Below, piece by piece: positions 56,601-59,354 of a DNA stretch of 64,000 nt. The position numbers and the translations under genes are program-made. The notes under the pieces are model-generated. The model did not search any database. It was not told where the DNA came from and saw nothing but the letters and a program-made list of their open reading frames with translations. This stretch comes from Phascolarctos cinereus (taxonomy: Eukaryota > Chordata > Mammalia > Diprotodontia > Phascolarctidae), in NCBI RefSeq assembly GCF_002099425.1, contig NW_018344227.1, positions 2,719,001 through 2,783,000 on the forward strand. The letters are read 5' to 3'. How positions within the stretch are numbered: position 1 is the first letter of the stretch; the number at the start of each line of letters is the position of its first letter.

Positions 56601-59015
56601 GCTAATCAGTATTATCTCCCCAGCCCTCCCAGGCTCTCAGGATAACCACTATGTTACTTCAACCTAGCTTACAGCCTTGTTTATAAAGAAAGATTTCCAC
56701 TTTTTTTCTGGGTTGCACCATAGGTACAACAATTATGACCGTGCTGTCATCAACACTGTGCCTTACAATGTTGTCCACCGTTGGTACGCAGCACACCGGA
56801 CACTCACTACAGAGCTGAGGAGGCCAGAGAATGAGTTATGGATCAAACTGAAACCAGGCAAGGTGAGCTTCTCACTTTAGGATTAGAATGAAAGTTGTTT
56901 GCCCTGGATCTCATGGTAATTGAGCCAAGGAGTTAGGTATTGGTCTTTCCGGGTGGTTTCTTTGCTCTTACTTTCAGTGTGAACTTGAGATGGTCATTAT
57001 CTCATGGGAGCTGATGAACCCCAAGTGAAGTAGGGTAGAAGGAGAAGAGAAGAGGGCTCAGGACAGATCATTCAAATGCTTGGGCCTTCAGACTAGATCA
57101 TAAGAAACTCTAGGGAAATAGCACAGTGATAGCATTTTGTGTAAAGGAAAAAATAGAAGGGTCCTTTCAATGGCACTGATTATATTACAAAAGTGTCCAT
57201 CAGAAACAGAGCTGCCCAGTTTATCTCCCTAAAGCTCAACTCTGACCATATCACTCTTCTGCTCAAGAACTGCCAGTGGCTCCCTACTCCTTCCAGAGTA
57301 AAAGATCGTTAAAGAGCTTTTATTGTTTATGCCTTGTGAGAAATCTGATATCTTTTGAAGAAGAGTGGAAGAATAACAGGAAAAGAGGAATAATTGTTAT
57401 TAATCAGTCAATCATAAAGTAGTCATTAAGCTCACTAAATCACTAAGCATATAAAGACAGAAATGGAAATGTCTCTGTCCTCACAGAGCTTGCATTCTGT
57501 CATAGAAGCAGATACAAAATAAATATCGTACAAGGTAATATGAGGAGGAGGCACTAGAAGAAGAGAGATCCAGAAAGGTCTCATTGATGAGGCAGCACTT
57601 GGGTAGAACTCCAAAGGAAGCCCTGGATCCTAAGAACAAAATTCTCATTTATGTGTCCCTTACAAATGTTCCTTTGAACCTCACAACATTCCTTTCAAGT
57701 AGAGTGTGCTATGACTTAGACTCAGTAAGTTTCCCAAGGCCACCTAGCCATAAGTGGCAGAACTTTGAGGACAGGGACCGTTTGGTAGTTCAGTAGAGTT
57801 TTCCCATTCTGCTGCCTGGCTTCTTGGGTCCTCTCCCTTGAGAGGCCATTATTTCAGCCAGTACAAGCTCCTCAAGTCTAGGTATTGTATGGTGCTACAA
57901 TTTTCCTTTGTAGCTTCTACCAGGGCCTACCACAGGACCTACCCCAGAAACTCCACAGATTGTGAGTATTCAAACATGGTGACTGGTTTTTTGAGCTCAC
58001 TGAAAGCAATCCATTTAAAGCTTTTCTTTAAAGTAACTTCCAAGCAACTTGAAACTATGCCCAAAGGGCTCTAAAACTGTGTACACCCTTTGATCCAGCA
58101 ATACCACTTCTAGGTCTGTATCCCAAAGAGATAATAAAAACAGGAAAAGGACCCACATGTACAAAAATATTTATAACAGCTCTTTCTGTGGTGGCAAAGA
58201 ATTGGAAATGGAAGGGATGCCAATCATTTGGAGAATGACTGAACAAGTTGTGGTATATGAATGTAATGGAATATCATTGGCACGATGATGAAATAATGAA
58301 CAGGCAGATTTCAGAAAAACCGGGAAAGACTTACACGAACTGATGCTGAGTGAATTGAGCAGAACCAGGAGAACATTGTACACAGTAACAACACTGTGTG
58401 ATGATCAACTATGACTGACTTAGCTCTTCTCAGCAATACACTGATCCAAGAGAATTCCAATAGACTCATGATGGAAAATGTTATCCATATCCAGGGAAAG
58501 AATTATGGAGTCTGAATGCAGATCGAAACATATTATTTTCTGTTTTTTTGTGTGGTTTTTCCCCTTTGTTCTGTTTCTTCTTTCACAACATGACTAATGT
58601 AGAAATGTGTTTATATCATTTCACATGTATAACCTTTATCAGATTGCTTTCTGTCTTGGGGAAGGGGGGGGATGGGAAGGAAAGGAAGAAAGAAAAAAAT
58701 TGAAACTCAAAATCTTATAAAAAATTAATGTTGAAAACTATCCTTACATGTAATTGGAAAAAATAAAATACTATTTACCCAATAAATAAATAAATAAATA
58801 AATAAAGTAACCCATTGATTTCAGAATCTCATAGTTGTCTCCTCTTCTGATAGTGTCCTCTCTTTCCCTTTGTTCATTCACAGGTTCTATTTATAGACAA
58901 CTGGCGTGTTCTACATGGCCGGGAATCATTCACAGGCTATCGCCAGCTATGTGGCTGTTACCTGACAAGAGATGATGTGTTAAGCACAGCCCGCTTCCTT
59001 GGACTTCAAGCTTAA
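1352..59015 (+). CDS. TMLHE: TMLHE, trimethyllysine dioxygenase (seven coding exons, whole)
   Basis: Joined exons: 1352-1532, 16539-16715, 48058-48334, 52823-52942, 55713-55949, 56724-56862, 58884-59015. The product is 420 residues; the human protein, as I remember it, is 421, and the difference is one residue missing after YEGQKQ. TMLHE is a mitochondrial Fe(II)/2-oxoglutarate oxygenase that hydroxylates N6-trimethyllysine at C3, the first step of carnitine synthesis. Seen here: residues 1-56 contain no Asp or Glu but several Arg/Lys, as in a mitochondrial presequence. An N-terminal GBBH-like domain (about 62-150) holds the DHC-x4-C cluster. A TauD-type oxygenase fold (about 180-410) carries H241-T-D243 and H388 as the expected iron triad, and R397 as the likely 2-oxoglutarate contact. 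All introns are GT..AG and there is no internal stop. The assignment rests on near-continuous identity with the mammalian protein from memory. The promoter and exon 1 are outside the window. Confidence 0.97.
1653..1811 (+). repeat. tRNA-derived marsupial SINE, 17-bp target duplication
   Basis: It starts GGGGCAGCTAGGTGGCGCAG. Box A-like TGGCGCAGTGG and box B-like GAGTTCAAATC match an RNA polymerase III promoter of tRNA origin. The tail is A-rich. AGCAATTGAACCTCCCC is repeated exactly at 1636-1652 and 1812-1828. The exact duplication means a fairly recent insertion, 120 bases downstream of the donor of the first TMLHE coding exon. Confidence 0.93.
2619..2871 (-). repeat. MAR1-type SINE
   Basis: This is the complement of the long marsupial SINE: tRNA-like head (CACCTAGCTGCC at the right end), CORE-like middle (GCAGATGAGGAACCGAGGC) and the LINE-derived tail with TTGTGACCCCATTTAGGG. 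It splits the L2 copy at GCTGGGCAT, which recurs on both sides as a short duplication. Confidence 0.85.
2935..3085 (+). repeat. MIR3-like SINE fragment
   Basis: TGTGTGGTCTTGGGTAAGTT followed by CGTCTCAGTTTCCATGGTG is the body of a MIR-family SINE. It ends near a TGACCCCATGCCATCTA tail of the L3-mobilised type. Confidence 0.6.
3482..3624 (+). repeat. tRNA-derived marsupial SINE
   Basis: Same family as the copy at 1653. ATCCATTTGG flanks it at 3472-3481 and 3625-3634. Inserted in L2. Confidence 0.9.
4040..4345 (-). repeat. MIR-family (CORE) SINE, nearly full length
   Basis: Inverted. CTACTATGTGCCAGATACTA through AGCACTTTACAAATATCTCA to TTTTGCAAATGAGGAAACG, then the tRNA-like head complement CTGAGGCCAGATTTGAAC and CCACCTAGCTGC. 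The sequence at the left (near 4040) is a TAA/TGA-rich simple tail. Confidence 0.8.
5888..6033 (+). repeat. tRNA-derived marsupial SINE, 16-bp target duplication
   Basis: AGAAATTATAAGGGAT is repeated exactly at 5872-5887 and 6034-6049. The body matches the family and has an A-tail. It lies inside L1/HAL1 sequence. Confidence 0.92.
7407..7487. repeat. (GATA)n microsatellite
   Basis: About 80 bases of tandem GATA units with a few GACA/GGAT variants. Confidence 0.95.
8634..8999 (-). repeat. Two tRNA-type SINEs with a 66-bp spacer inside one 17-bp target duplication
   Basis: One SINE lies at 8640-8779 and another at 8846-8999, both minus strand, separated by about 66 bases of non-SINE sequence. 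TATAATTCCATCTTTTC occurs exactly at 8617-8633 and again at 9000-9016, outside both. The right SINE has an internal T-run (its A-tail) facing the spacer, and the left one has almost none. The arrangement fits one RNA that ran from the right SINE through flank and the left SINE and was inserted as a unit. Confidence 0.8.
9986..10315 (+). mobile_element. L1/HAL1 3' end
   Basis: TTTCACAACATAACTAATGT, AGCCTATATCAG and ACTCAAAATCTTATAAAAG follow the same order as the 3' ends at 34960-35120 and 58590-58740. It is split by the SINE at 10025. Probably the 3' part of the element that starts at 3703. Confidence 0.75.
10025..10176 (-). repeat. tRNA-derived marsupial SINE
   Basis: Flanked by TGGAAATGT at 10016-10024 and 10177-10185, and inserted in the L1 3' end. 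Confidence 0.9.
10316..10846. other. No recognised feature
   Basis: AT-rich intronic DNA. No gene, splice-bounded frame or named repeat seen. Confidence 0.4.
10847..11150 (+). repeat. Marsupial interspersed repeat of uncertain family
   Basis: GTTTGTCCTTTGTTCTCAAA, then ATGACATCAAGAAGGTGATG, AGGGAGGGCTGTGCAAAGTC and a final A-run read like a discrete SINE-like repeat that I recall as common in marsupial DNA. I cannot give its name with confidence. The A-run at 11150 fits retroposition. Confidence 0.5.
11160..11955. other. No recognised feature
   Basis: Intron sequence with no coding signal and no repeat that I can name. Confidence 0.35.
11972..12127 (-). repeat. tRNA-derived marsupial SINE
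   Basis: GGGGTTAAGTGACTTGCCCA through CCACCTAGCTGCCC, with a T-run on the left (inverted A-tail). Flanks share only a loose TTATTTTTATTTT. Confidence 0.9.
12250..13085 (-). mobile_element. L1 fragment: 3' UTR joined to ORF2 RT part
   Basis: The left part is the complement of the L1 3' region (TCTGCTCACTTCACGTTGCA, TTCCATAACTTGTTCATCCA). At about 12836 the text jumps to ORF2 (GTCAAAAGCTTTTTCCACAT, the complement of the MxxEKAFD region of the reverse transcriptase), so about 2 kb of ORF2 is missing. Several stops in all frames. Confidence 0.8.
13090..13900 (+). mobile_element. L1 3' region, opposite orientation to its neighbour
   Basis: ATTACTGGGCATATACCCCA, ATGCCCATTGATTGGGGAGT and GGTGGAATTGTAGGGGAATC-type text is the L1 3' part in sense. 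It shares content with the inverted piece to its left, so two insertions are more likely than one 5'-inverted copy. The open frames here are L1 3' sequence, not genes. Confidence 0.75.
14100..15230 (+). mobile_element. L2 LINE remnants (plus strand), two pieces
   Basis: The CTGCCTGGAATACCCTCCTC type of L2 ORF2 end is followed at 14450 by GGACAATTATAATGGCTTCC and ATACAAACCCTCAGCCTGG, an earlier ORF2 part of another L2 copy. The 3' end resumes after the MAR1, to about 15230. Confidence 0.75.
14868..15130 (+). repeat. MAR1-type SINE
   Basis: GGGCAGCTAGGTGGTGCAGT head, CAGTTTCCTCATCTGTAAAT middle, AACCCTAAATGGGATCACAA tail, ending in an A-run after ACTCAAC. Inserted in L2. Confidence 0.92.
15240..15940. 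other. No recognised feature
   Basis: Intron sequence with no splice-bounded reading frame and no clear repeat. Confidence 0.35.
15945..16030. repeat. (TG)n/(TA)n microsatellite
   Basis: TG repeats pass into about 50 bases of alternating TA. It produces spurious reading frames of IYIYIY type in both directions. Confidence 0.95.
16539..16715 (+). CDS. TMLHE: TMLHE second coding exon
   Basis: Acceptor TTTCCCAG ends at 16538 and donor GTAAGT starts at 16716. The exon completes Glu61 and encodes [13 protein letters not shown] and the conserved [14 protein letters not shown] stretch. Both boundary codons are split after the first base (phase 1), and they rejoin to the expected Glu and Trp. It carries the Cys/His cluster of the N-terminal domain, which in the related gamma-butyrobetaine hydroxylase binds zinc. 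That role is inferred here. Confidence 0.96.
16775..17155 (-). mobile_element. CR1/L3-type LINE, 3' UTR part
   Basis: CACAGAATTGGAGAATTGGA start, then CTCATTGCTCCTGGTTGTGT and AAGGCCTTTCACCGTCTTGG, the inverted 3' region of the CR1/L3 group. It begins about 60 bases after the donor of the second TMLHE coding exon. Cut at 17155 by an L2 piece. Confidence 0.75.
17156..17565 (-). mobile_element. L2 LINE fragment (ORF2 part, minus strand)
   Basis: GGCTATTGCAATAGTCCA and GGATGATACCTAGGTTGCCA are the complement of L2 ORF2 text. It interrupts the CR1 copy. Confidence 0.7.
17566..18830 (-). mobile_element. CR1/L3 reverse-transcriptase part, split by L1 UTR sequence
   Basis: The complement around 17570-17830 encodes a YRPLSL-like motif, the NYRPVSL block of CR1-type reverse transcriptase, and a KHLEK-like stretch. 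At 17836-18588 lies pyrimidine-rich DNA like the inverted spacer after L1 ORF1. GGCCTTTTCCAATCTT and GGCCTTTCCCAATTTT at its two sides look like a diverged target duplication. From 18830 to 18985 I recognise nothing. Confidence 0.55.
18990..19190 (+). repeat. MIR3-like SINE
   Basis: GATCTCAGTTCAAATCTCAG head, CAGTTTCCTCCTCTGTAAAA body, and a GACCTTTAAGGTCCCTTTCA tail of the L3-mobilised kind. Confidence 0.8.
19191..20325. other. No recognised feature
   Basis: Intron sequence. The small open frames have no family signature. Confidence 0.35.
20330..20445 (-). mobile_element. L2 3' end fragment
   Basis: ACTATGTGCCAACCACTATT and CACTGGGGATACAAATACAA: inverted L2 3' end. Confidence 0.7.
20447..22030 (-). 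mobile_element. L1 fragment (3' UTR plus ORF2), minus strand
   Basis: The order on + is the complement of the 3' UTR (to about 21300), then of the RT region (AAATCCATCTGGCCCTAGGG corresponds to the [11 protein letters not shown] block), then towards the endonuclease part near 22010. Parts of ORF2 are missing between. Decayed. Confidence 0.8.
22033..22940 (-). mobile_element. Second L1 fragment with the ORF2 ADD motif
   Basis: Starts with a different L1 3' UTR subtype. Near 22780-22835 the complement encodes [18 protein letters not shown], the catalytic ADD block of L1 reverse transcriptase. Internal deletion between UTR and RT. Confidence 0.8.
22958..23340 (-). mobile_element. L2 3' region, minus strand
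   Basis: TAAGTGCCTACTGCCTGCCA, GGCACTGTGCTAAGCATTAG and CCCTGCCCTCAAGGGACTTA: inverted L2 3' UTR. Confidence 0.75.
23460..24800 (+). mobile_element. L1 ORF2 reverse-transcriptase part, plus strand
   Basis: The translated text includes [20 protein letters not shown] near 23610-23680, and further along a GCAGATGTTATGATGG (ADVMM) version of the ADD block near 24305, with the second Asp changed to Val. Many stops. 5' and 3' ends missing. Confidence 0.8.
24806..24875 (+). repeat. L2 3' terminus
   Basis: CACAGTGCCTGGTACATGGT then TTAATAAATGCTTATTGACT ending in TGAC units, the usual L2 tail. Confidence 0.7.
25070..26868 (-). mobile_element. L1 5' UTR, ORF1 and part of ORF2, minus strand
   Basis: The right end TCTCAGCCATTTTGGCTCCA is an inverted L1 start. 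The coiled-coil frame at 25956-26147 reads TEENNSLK twice, 21 residues apart (three heptads). The RNA-binding part of ORF1 lies at 25470-25950, and the RT part of ORF2 at 25070-25390 (complement of the EKAFD region). ORF1 and ORF2 are not contiguous, and the 3' end is lost. SINE pieces sit at 25404-25462 and 26139-26278. Confidence 0.8.
26139..26278 (-). repeat. tRNA-derived marsupial SINE
   Basis: AGGCAATTGAGGTTAAGTGA through CCACTTAGCTGCCCC, inserted in L1 between ORF1 and 5' UTR text. A shorter, decayed copy lies at 25404-25462. Confidence 0.9.
26995..27100 (+). repeat. MIR3-like fragment
   Basis: TCTGGGCCTCAATTTCCCCA followed by GAACTCTATGGCCTCTGAGG. Confidence 0.65.
27101..28080. other. 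No recognised feature
   Basis: Intron sequence without gene or repeat signature. Confidence 0.35.
28085..28400 (-). mobile_element. L2 fragment, minus strand
   Basis: TTGATTGAGTGCCTACAGTG, CTGTGCTGGGCCATGAGAAG: inverted L2 3' end followed by a weaker continuation with an ATAA simple run at 28222-28241. Confidence 0.6.
28629..28770 (+). repeat. tRNA-derived marsupial SINE
   Basis: GGGGGCAGGTAGATGGTGCA through CAAGTCACTTAACCCCAATT, A-rich tail. Confidence 0.9.
29447..30170 (-). mobile_element. L1 3' region, minus strand
   Basis: Starts with an inverted A-tail (T-run). TTGTTTTCTTGGTTCTGCTC and AACCAAGGAGTATCCACTTT parallel the other inverted L1 3' regions at 12400 and 22400. Strongly diverged. 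Confidence 0.65.
30306..30425 (-). repeat. tRNA-derived marsupial SINE, head missing
   Basis: T-run, then GGCTAGGCAATGTGGTTAAG to CAGGTCCTCCAGACTCCATG. The tRNA-like 5' end is lost into adjoining L2. Confidence 0.8.
30430..30720 (-). mobile_element. L2 3' region, minus strand
   Basis: CCACCTTCAAGAAGCCTATA, GAGCTAAGCTTTGAAAAAAG and AGGAAGCCACGTGTCTAAAA parallel the other inverted L2 copies. Confidence 0.6.
30920..31170 (-). repeat. MIR-family (CORE) SINE
   Basis: TGCCAGGCACTGTGCTAAGC, TTTACAGATGAGGAAACTG and CCCAGGATCATACAGCTAGT in order: a nearly full inverted copy. Confidence 0.85.
31171..32096. other. No recognised feature
   Basis: Intron sequence with higher GC than its surroundings. 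Open frames up to 142 residues (31594-32022) show no family motif and no splice context I can support. Confidence 0.35.
32113..35127 (+). mobile_element. HAL1-like (half-L1) retrotransposon, full length, 16-bp target duplications
   Basis: GAAAAATCAAGGAGGA occurs exactly at 32097-32112 and 35128-35143. The element opens CTGGGAGCCAAGATGGCGGA (an L1 5' UTR start), carries ORF1 from 32871 to 34061, then a spacer, and at about 34565 joins straight to an L1 3' UTR (GAACAGGCAGACTTCAGATA, AGCCTATATCAGATTGCACA) ending in an A-rich tail. There is no ORF2: no endonuclease and no reverse transcriptase. HAL1 elements with ORF1 only are known in mammals and are mobilised by L1 proteins. Alternatively this is a single L1 with an internal loss, or a spliced L1 RNA inserted. 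The exact duplications argue for a fairly recent insertion. Confidence 0.88.
32871..34061 (+). pseudogene. L1/HAL1 ORF1 protein gene, interrupted
   Basis: Codes for an L1 ORF1-type RNA-binding, nucleic-acid-chaperone protein. The frame from ATG 32871 gives [15 protein letters not shown] and an acidic/basic coiled coil to a stop at 33129-33131. The coiled coil continues with three 54-bp units (33141-33194, 33195-33248, 33249-33299), each reading like [18 protein letters not shown]. One base is lost in the third unit, so the frame shifts before 33486. From 33486 to 34061 the original frame is open for 191 residues and carries the RRM and C-terminal domain ([17 protein letters not shown]-like core, [12 protein letters not shown]). 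It would not make a whole protein as read. Confidence 0.85.
35144..35995 (+). mobile_element. CR1/L3-type LINE, RT and 3' part
   Basis: GGTCTATCTAGATTTCAGCA corresponds to the VYLDFSK block of CR1 reverse transcriptase, followed by SQMD/W-rich and GSGLVLYT-like parts. From 35740 AACTTGGAAAAGAGAAGAT opens the ORF end/3' UTR text. Several stops. It directly follows the HAL1 target duplication. Confidence 0.75.
36209..36346 (-). repeat. tRNA-derived marsupial SINE, 18-bp target duplication
   Basis: CCCATTCCTCCCCTTCTT at 36191-36208 and CCCATTTCTCCCCTTCTT at 36347-36364, one mismatch. Body complete. Confidence 0.92.
36365..37195 (+). mobile_element. L2 LINE, ORF2 end and 3' part
   Basis: GGATTATTGCAATAGCCTCC, GTTCAGATCTGATCGTGCCA and TGGTTATGGCCCTTGCCAGG in L2 order, ending in a GTATATAGTAGGTTTTAATT terminus. 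About 165 bases at 36570-36735 belong to something else: AACTGCCAAAGGGGCGCGTG and TTAAAACCCCTGACTCTAGAG recall the ends of a small hAT-type DNA transposon remnant, which is uncertain. Confidence 0.7.
37200..38460. other. No recognised feature
   Basis: Intron sequence. No coding or repeat signature I can support. Confidence 0.35.
38463..38700 (-). repeat. MAR1-type SINE
   Basis: GACTCCATTTGGGATTTTCT tail on the left, CAGTGAGGAAACTGAGGCAA middle, GGTCAGATTTGAACTCAGGA head on the right; the tRNA-like end is degraded. Confidence 0.88.
38701..39720. other. No recognised feature
   Basis: Intron sequence; short TTG run at 39122-39136. Nothing else seen. Confidence 0.35.
39727..39982 (+). repeat. 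MAR1-type SINE
   Basis: GGGCAGCTAGGTGGTGCTGC head to AACCCCAAAATGGGGTCACA and a final ACTCAACAACAACAA. Flanks AAGTGTGCTGA/AAGCATGCTGA resemble a target duplication with two mismatches. Confidence 0.92.
40060..41345 (+). mobile_element. L2 LINE, ORF2 part
   Basis: Text such as CTGAATTCATTACCTTCCTC, CACCACCATCTTCATGGTCA, TTGGAATTATCTTTGAACC and CTGGTCTGGAATGTATACCC follows the L2 ORF2 order. The frame at 40686-40955 is L2 protein remnant. A MIR is inserted at 40322-40512. Confidence 0.75.
40322..40512 (-). repeat. MIR SINE
   Basis: GCAAAGGACCTTAGAGGTCA through AAGTGACTTGTCCAGAATCA to GTGCTCTTTCCACTGCACCA. Confidence 0.8.
41645..43385 (-). mobile_element. L1 fragment, 3' UTR to ORF2 RT, minus strand
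   Basis: The inverted 3' region (CATTCCCCAATGGATGGGCA) runs to about 42480 and passes through ORF2 C-terminal text to the RT region (TAAATCCATCTAGTCCTGGG, complement of PDGFTSK). Many stops; the 5' half is missing. Confidence 0.8.
43392..43492 (-). repeat. tRNA-derived marsupial SINE, partial
   Basis: ATGGGGTTAAGTGACTTGCC to ACTCCAAGGCTGGAGCTC, then a T-run. The head is cut. Confidence 0.85.
43510..43625 (+). mobile_element. L2 fragment
   Basis: GCCTAGAATGCATGCCCTCC and CCTTTAAAGCTCAACTCATG match L2 ORF2 end. Confidence 0.6.
43640..44490. other. No recognised feature
   Basis: Intron sequence with no gene or named repeat. Confidence 0.35.
44491..44610. repeat. (TA)n/(TG)n/(TA)n/(CA)n microsatellite
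   Basis: TG and CA runs face each other across an alternating TA core, making an imperfect inverted repeat of about 90 bases. Confidence 0.95.
44960..46025 (-). mobile_element. L2 LINE, minus strand, split by an RTE fragment
   Basis: AGCATTGATTAAGCACCCAC and CCCTGCCCTTGAGGAGCTCC (inverted L2 3' end) run to 45097, and the text resumes at 45601 with GGCTTCCTGTATAAGCCAGG, TTGATCCTGGAGGCCATAGG and GGCAATAGTCCAGGTGTGAG. It abuts an L2 copy of opposite strand at about 46026. Confidence 0.8.
45098..45600 (-). mobile_element. RTE (BovB-like) LINE fragment
   Basis: The minus-strand frame at 45116-45301 reads [14 protein letters not shown] followed by C-SHKIKR and LGRKAMNN, the C-terminal part of RTE-clade reverse transcriptase. 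The frame ends at the right in VATI-type residues and [11 protein letters not shown]. More RTE text continues to about 45600 (complement of the YDIEYMVY and SYTDD-side region). Truncated at both ends and inserted in L2. RTE/BovB families are known from marsupials. Confidence 0.8.
46269..46489 (+). repeat. MAR1-type SINE
   Basis: Flanked by CTTCTATATG at 46259-46268 and 46490-46499; the extreme tRNA head is missing. Confidence 0.9.
46609..46892 (+). repeat. Full-length MIR-family SINE with marsupial tRNA-like head
   Basis: GTGGTGCTGCAGTGGATAGA head, CAGTTTCCTTATCTATAAAA middle, and the L2-derived tail GCACAGTGCCTGGCACCTAG to AAATGTTAGCTATTA. Confidence 0.88.
47540..47665 (-). mobile_element. 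L2 3' end fragment
   Basis: AATGCTTACTATGTACAAAG, CTGTGCTAAGCACTGAGGAA: inverted L2 end. Confidence 0.65.
48058..48334 (+). CDS. TMLHE: TMLHE third coding exon
   Basis: The exon is 277 nt. The acceptor TCTAAAG is weak in pyrimidines next to the AG, but a T/C-rich run lies just upstream at 48038-48052; the donor is GTAAAC. It encodes [20 protein letters not shown] through [11 protein letters not shown] to RISLIR. It includes the only length change I noticed against the human protein, one residue fewer in the GQKQTVQPR stretch. Two base changes could not explain this, so it is a clean codon deletion here or an insertion elsewhere. Confidence 0.96.
48870..49490 (-). mobile_element. L2 LINE, minus strand
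   Basis: GTGTGTCAGGCACTGTACTT then ORF2 complement: GAGCTGAGCCTTGATTCCCC, GTCTTCCAGGTCAGGCAGAC, GGAGCTGCTGAAGCTTCTTG. A G-run of about 12 lies at 49041-49052. Confidence 0.7.
49500..50770. other. No recognised feature
   Basis: Intron sequence. Opposed open frames around 50099-50452 have no family motif and no splice context. Confidence 0.35.
50780..51605 (+). mobile_element. CR1/L3-type LINE, ORF end and 3' UTR
   Basis: GTCTAACCTGGAAAAGAGAA, CTTCAAGTATTTAAAGGGCT and GTCAGGAAAAACTTCCTAAG through GACTAGATGGTCCCTGAGG, ending in a (TGAA)n tail at about 51585-51603. One of the clearer CR1/L3 3' ends here. Confidence 0.8.
52371..52545 (+). mobile_element. CR1/L3-type LINE 3' fragment
   Basis: GAAGTGAGCTCCCCATCATT, GGAGGTATTCAAGCCAAGGC and CAGAGTCCTTCCAACCCAG follow the CR1/L3 3' order. 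It ends about 280 bases before the fourth TMLHE coding exon. Confidence 0.75.
52823..52942 (+). CDS. TMLHE: TMLHE fourth coding exon (iron ligands H241, D243)
   Basis: The acceptor is CTTACAG and the donor is GTATGT. The 120-nt exon encodes ETIYGRMW through [16 protein letters not shown]. The HTD triplet supplies the first two members of the His-X-Asp...His iron triad. Residue 221 is Asn in RMWNFTSD, where I recall Tyr in human. Both end codons are split after the second base. Confidence 0.97.
52990..54400. other. No recognised feature
   Basis: Intron sequence; the small frames have no signature. Confidence 0.35.
54407..54645 (-). repeat. MAR1-type SINE
   Basis: TTGTGACCCCATTTGGGGTT tail (left) to CCACTTAGCTGCC (right). 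Confidence 0.92.
54767..55020 (-). repeat. MAR1-type SINE
   Basis: TGTTGTTGTTGAGTAGTTTC and CTGTGACCCCATTTGGGGTT to CCACCTAGCTACC. Same strand as the copy 120 bases to its left. Confidence 0.92.
55105..55575 (-). mobile_element. L2 LINE fragment, minus strand
   Basis: GTCCCTCCTCTTAAGAAGTT (inverted 3' end) then ORF2 complement with GAGGGAGGACATTGCAGTCC and CAGAGGACTGATGTGCTCAG. Confidence 0.65.
55713..55949 (+). CDS. TMLHE: TMLHE fifth coding exon
   Basis: The acceptor is CCTTCTTTAG and the donor is GTGAGC. It encodes [21 protein letters not shown] through [24 protein letters not shown], which is close to the human sequence throughout. This is the central part of the TauD-type oxygenase fold, with the substrate-lid and 2-oxoglutarate-side strands inferred from the family. 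Confidence 0.97.
56724..56862 (+). CDS. TMLHE: TMLHE sixth coding exon
   Basis: The acceptor is TGCACCATAG and the donor is GTGAGC. It encodes [15 protein letters not shown] through [15 protein letters not shown] and ends on a codon boundary (phase 0). The open frame continues 6 codons into the intron before a stop. Confidence 0.97.
57215..57310 (+). mobile_element. L2 fragment
   Basis: CTCAACTCTGACCATATCAC and CCAGTGGCTCCCTACTCCTT: L2 ORF2. Confidence 0.7.
57430..57610 (-). mobile_element. L2 3' fragment
   Basis: GTCCTCACAGAGCTTGCATT and GGCACTAGAAGAAGAGAGAT in inverted L2 order. Confidence 0.55.
58038..58802 (+). mobile_element. L1 3' end, 5'-truncated, with target duplication
   Basis: TAAAGTAAC flanks it at 58029-58037 and 58803-58811. 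It begins in the ORF2 C-terminal text (TACACCCTTTGATCCAGCAA, KGxYPLIQQY type), contains the 3' UTR (GAACAGGCAGATTTCAGAAA) and ends in an (AATA)n tail. A single truncated insertion in the last TMLHE intron. Confidence 0.9.
58884..59015 (+). CDS. TMLHE: TMLHE last coding exon (H388, stop codon)
   Basis: The acceptor is CATTCACAG. It encodes [20 protein letters not shown] through [11 protein letters not shown] to FLGLQA, then TAA at 59013-59015. H388 is the third iron ligand, and R397 in TGYRQL is the likely 2-oxoglutarate-binding arginine by family analogy. The acceptor lies only 73 bp after the right target duplication of an L1 3' end (58038-58802), so this insertion stops just short of the splice region. 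Confidence 0.97.
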   Translation, partial: VLFIDNWRVLHGRESFTGYRQLCGCYLTRDDVLSTARFLGLQA

Positions 59016-59315
59016 AACTTCATCCATGGAAATGAAGTCTGACAGCCACTGAGAATGCTGAATACCAGAAAGAATTGCTTATCCTAAAGAGCAGGAAATC
59101 TTATATCAGTCTTTAGATTGGCCTCCTAGAGCACCCCACAGTATTTAAGCATTCTCTTGCTAGTGACATGGAGACATACATAAGAGAGGGCTCCAAAGTC
59201 CCCCATCCAATGGCAAAGCATTTCCCATTCTCTTCCACAGAGCAGGCATTTTTTTTTTTTAGTTCTTCGGCCTTTTGGTGTAATCCAGATCAGCTCACTC
59301 CCATGCTATCCCCAC

Positions 59316-59321
59316 AATAAA
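59316..59321 (+). promoter_or_regulatory. Candidate TMLHE polyadenylation signal
   Basis: This is a canonical AATAAA 301 bases after the stop codon, and the first canonical hexamer in the 3' flank. It implies a 3' UTR of roughly 320 bases. The stretch 59016-59340 shows no recognised repeat, in contrast to the MIR pieces that follow, which fits a true UTR. Further sites downstream cannot be excluded. Confidence 0.6.
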
Positions 59322-59354
59322 TCCCTTTGTATCTGAATCCCTTAAAACAGGCCT

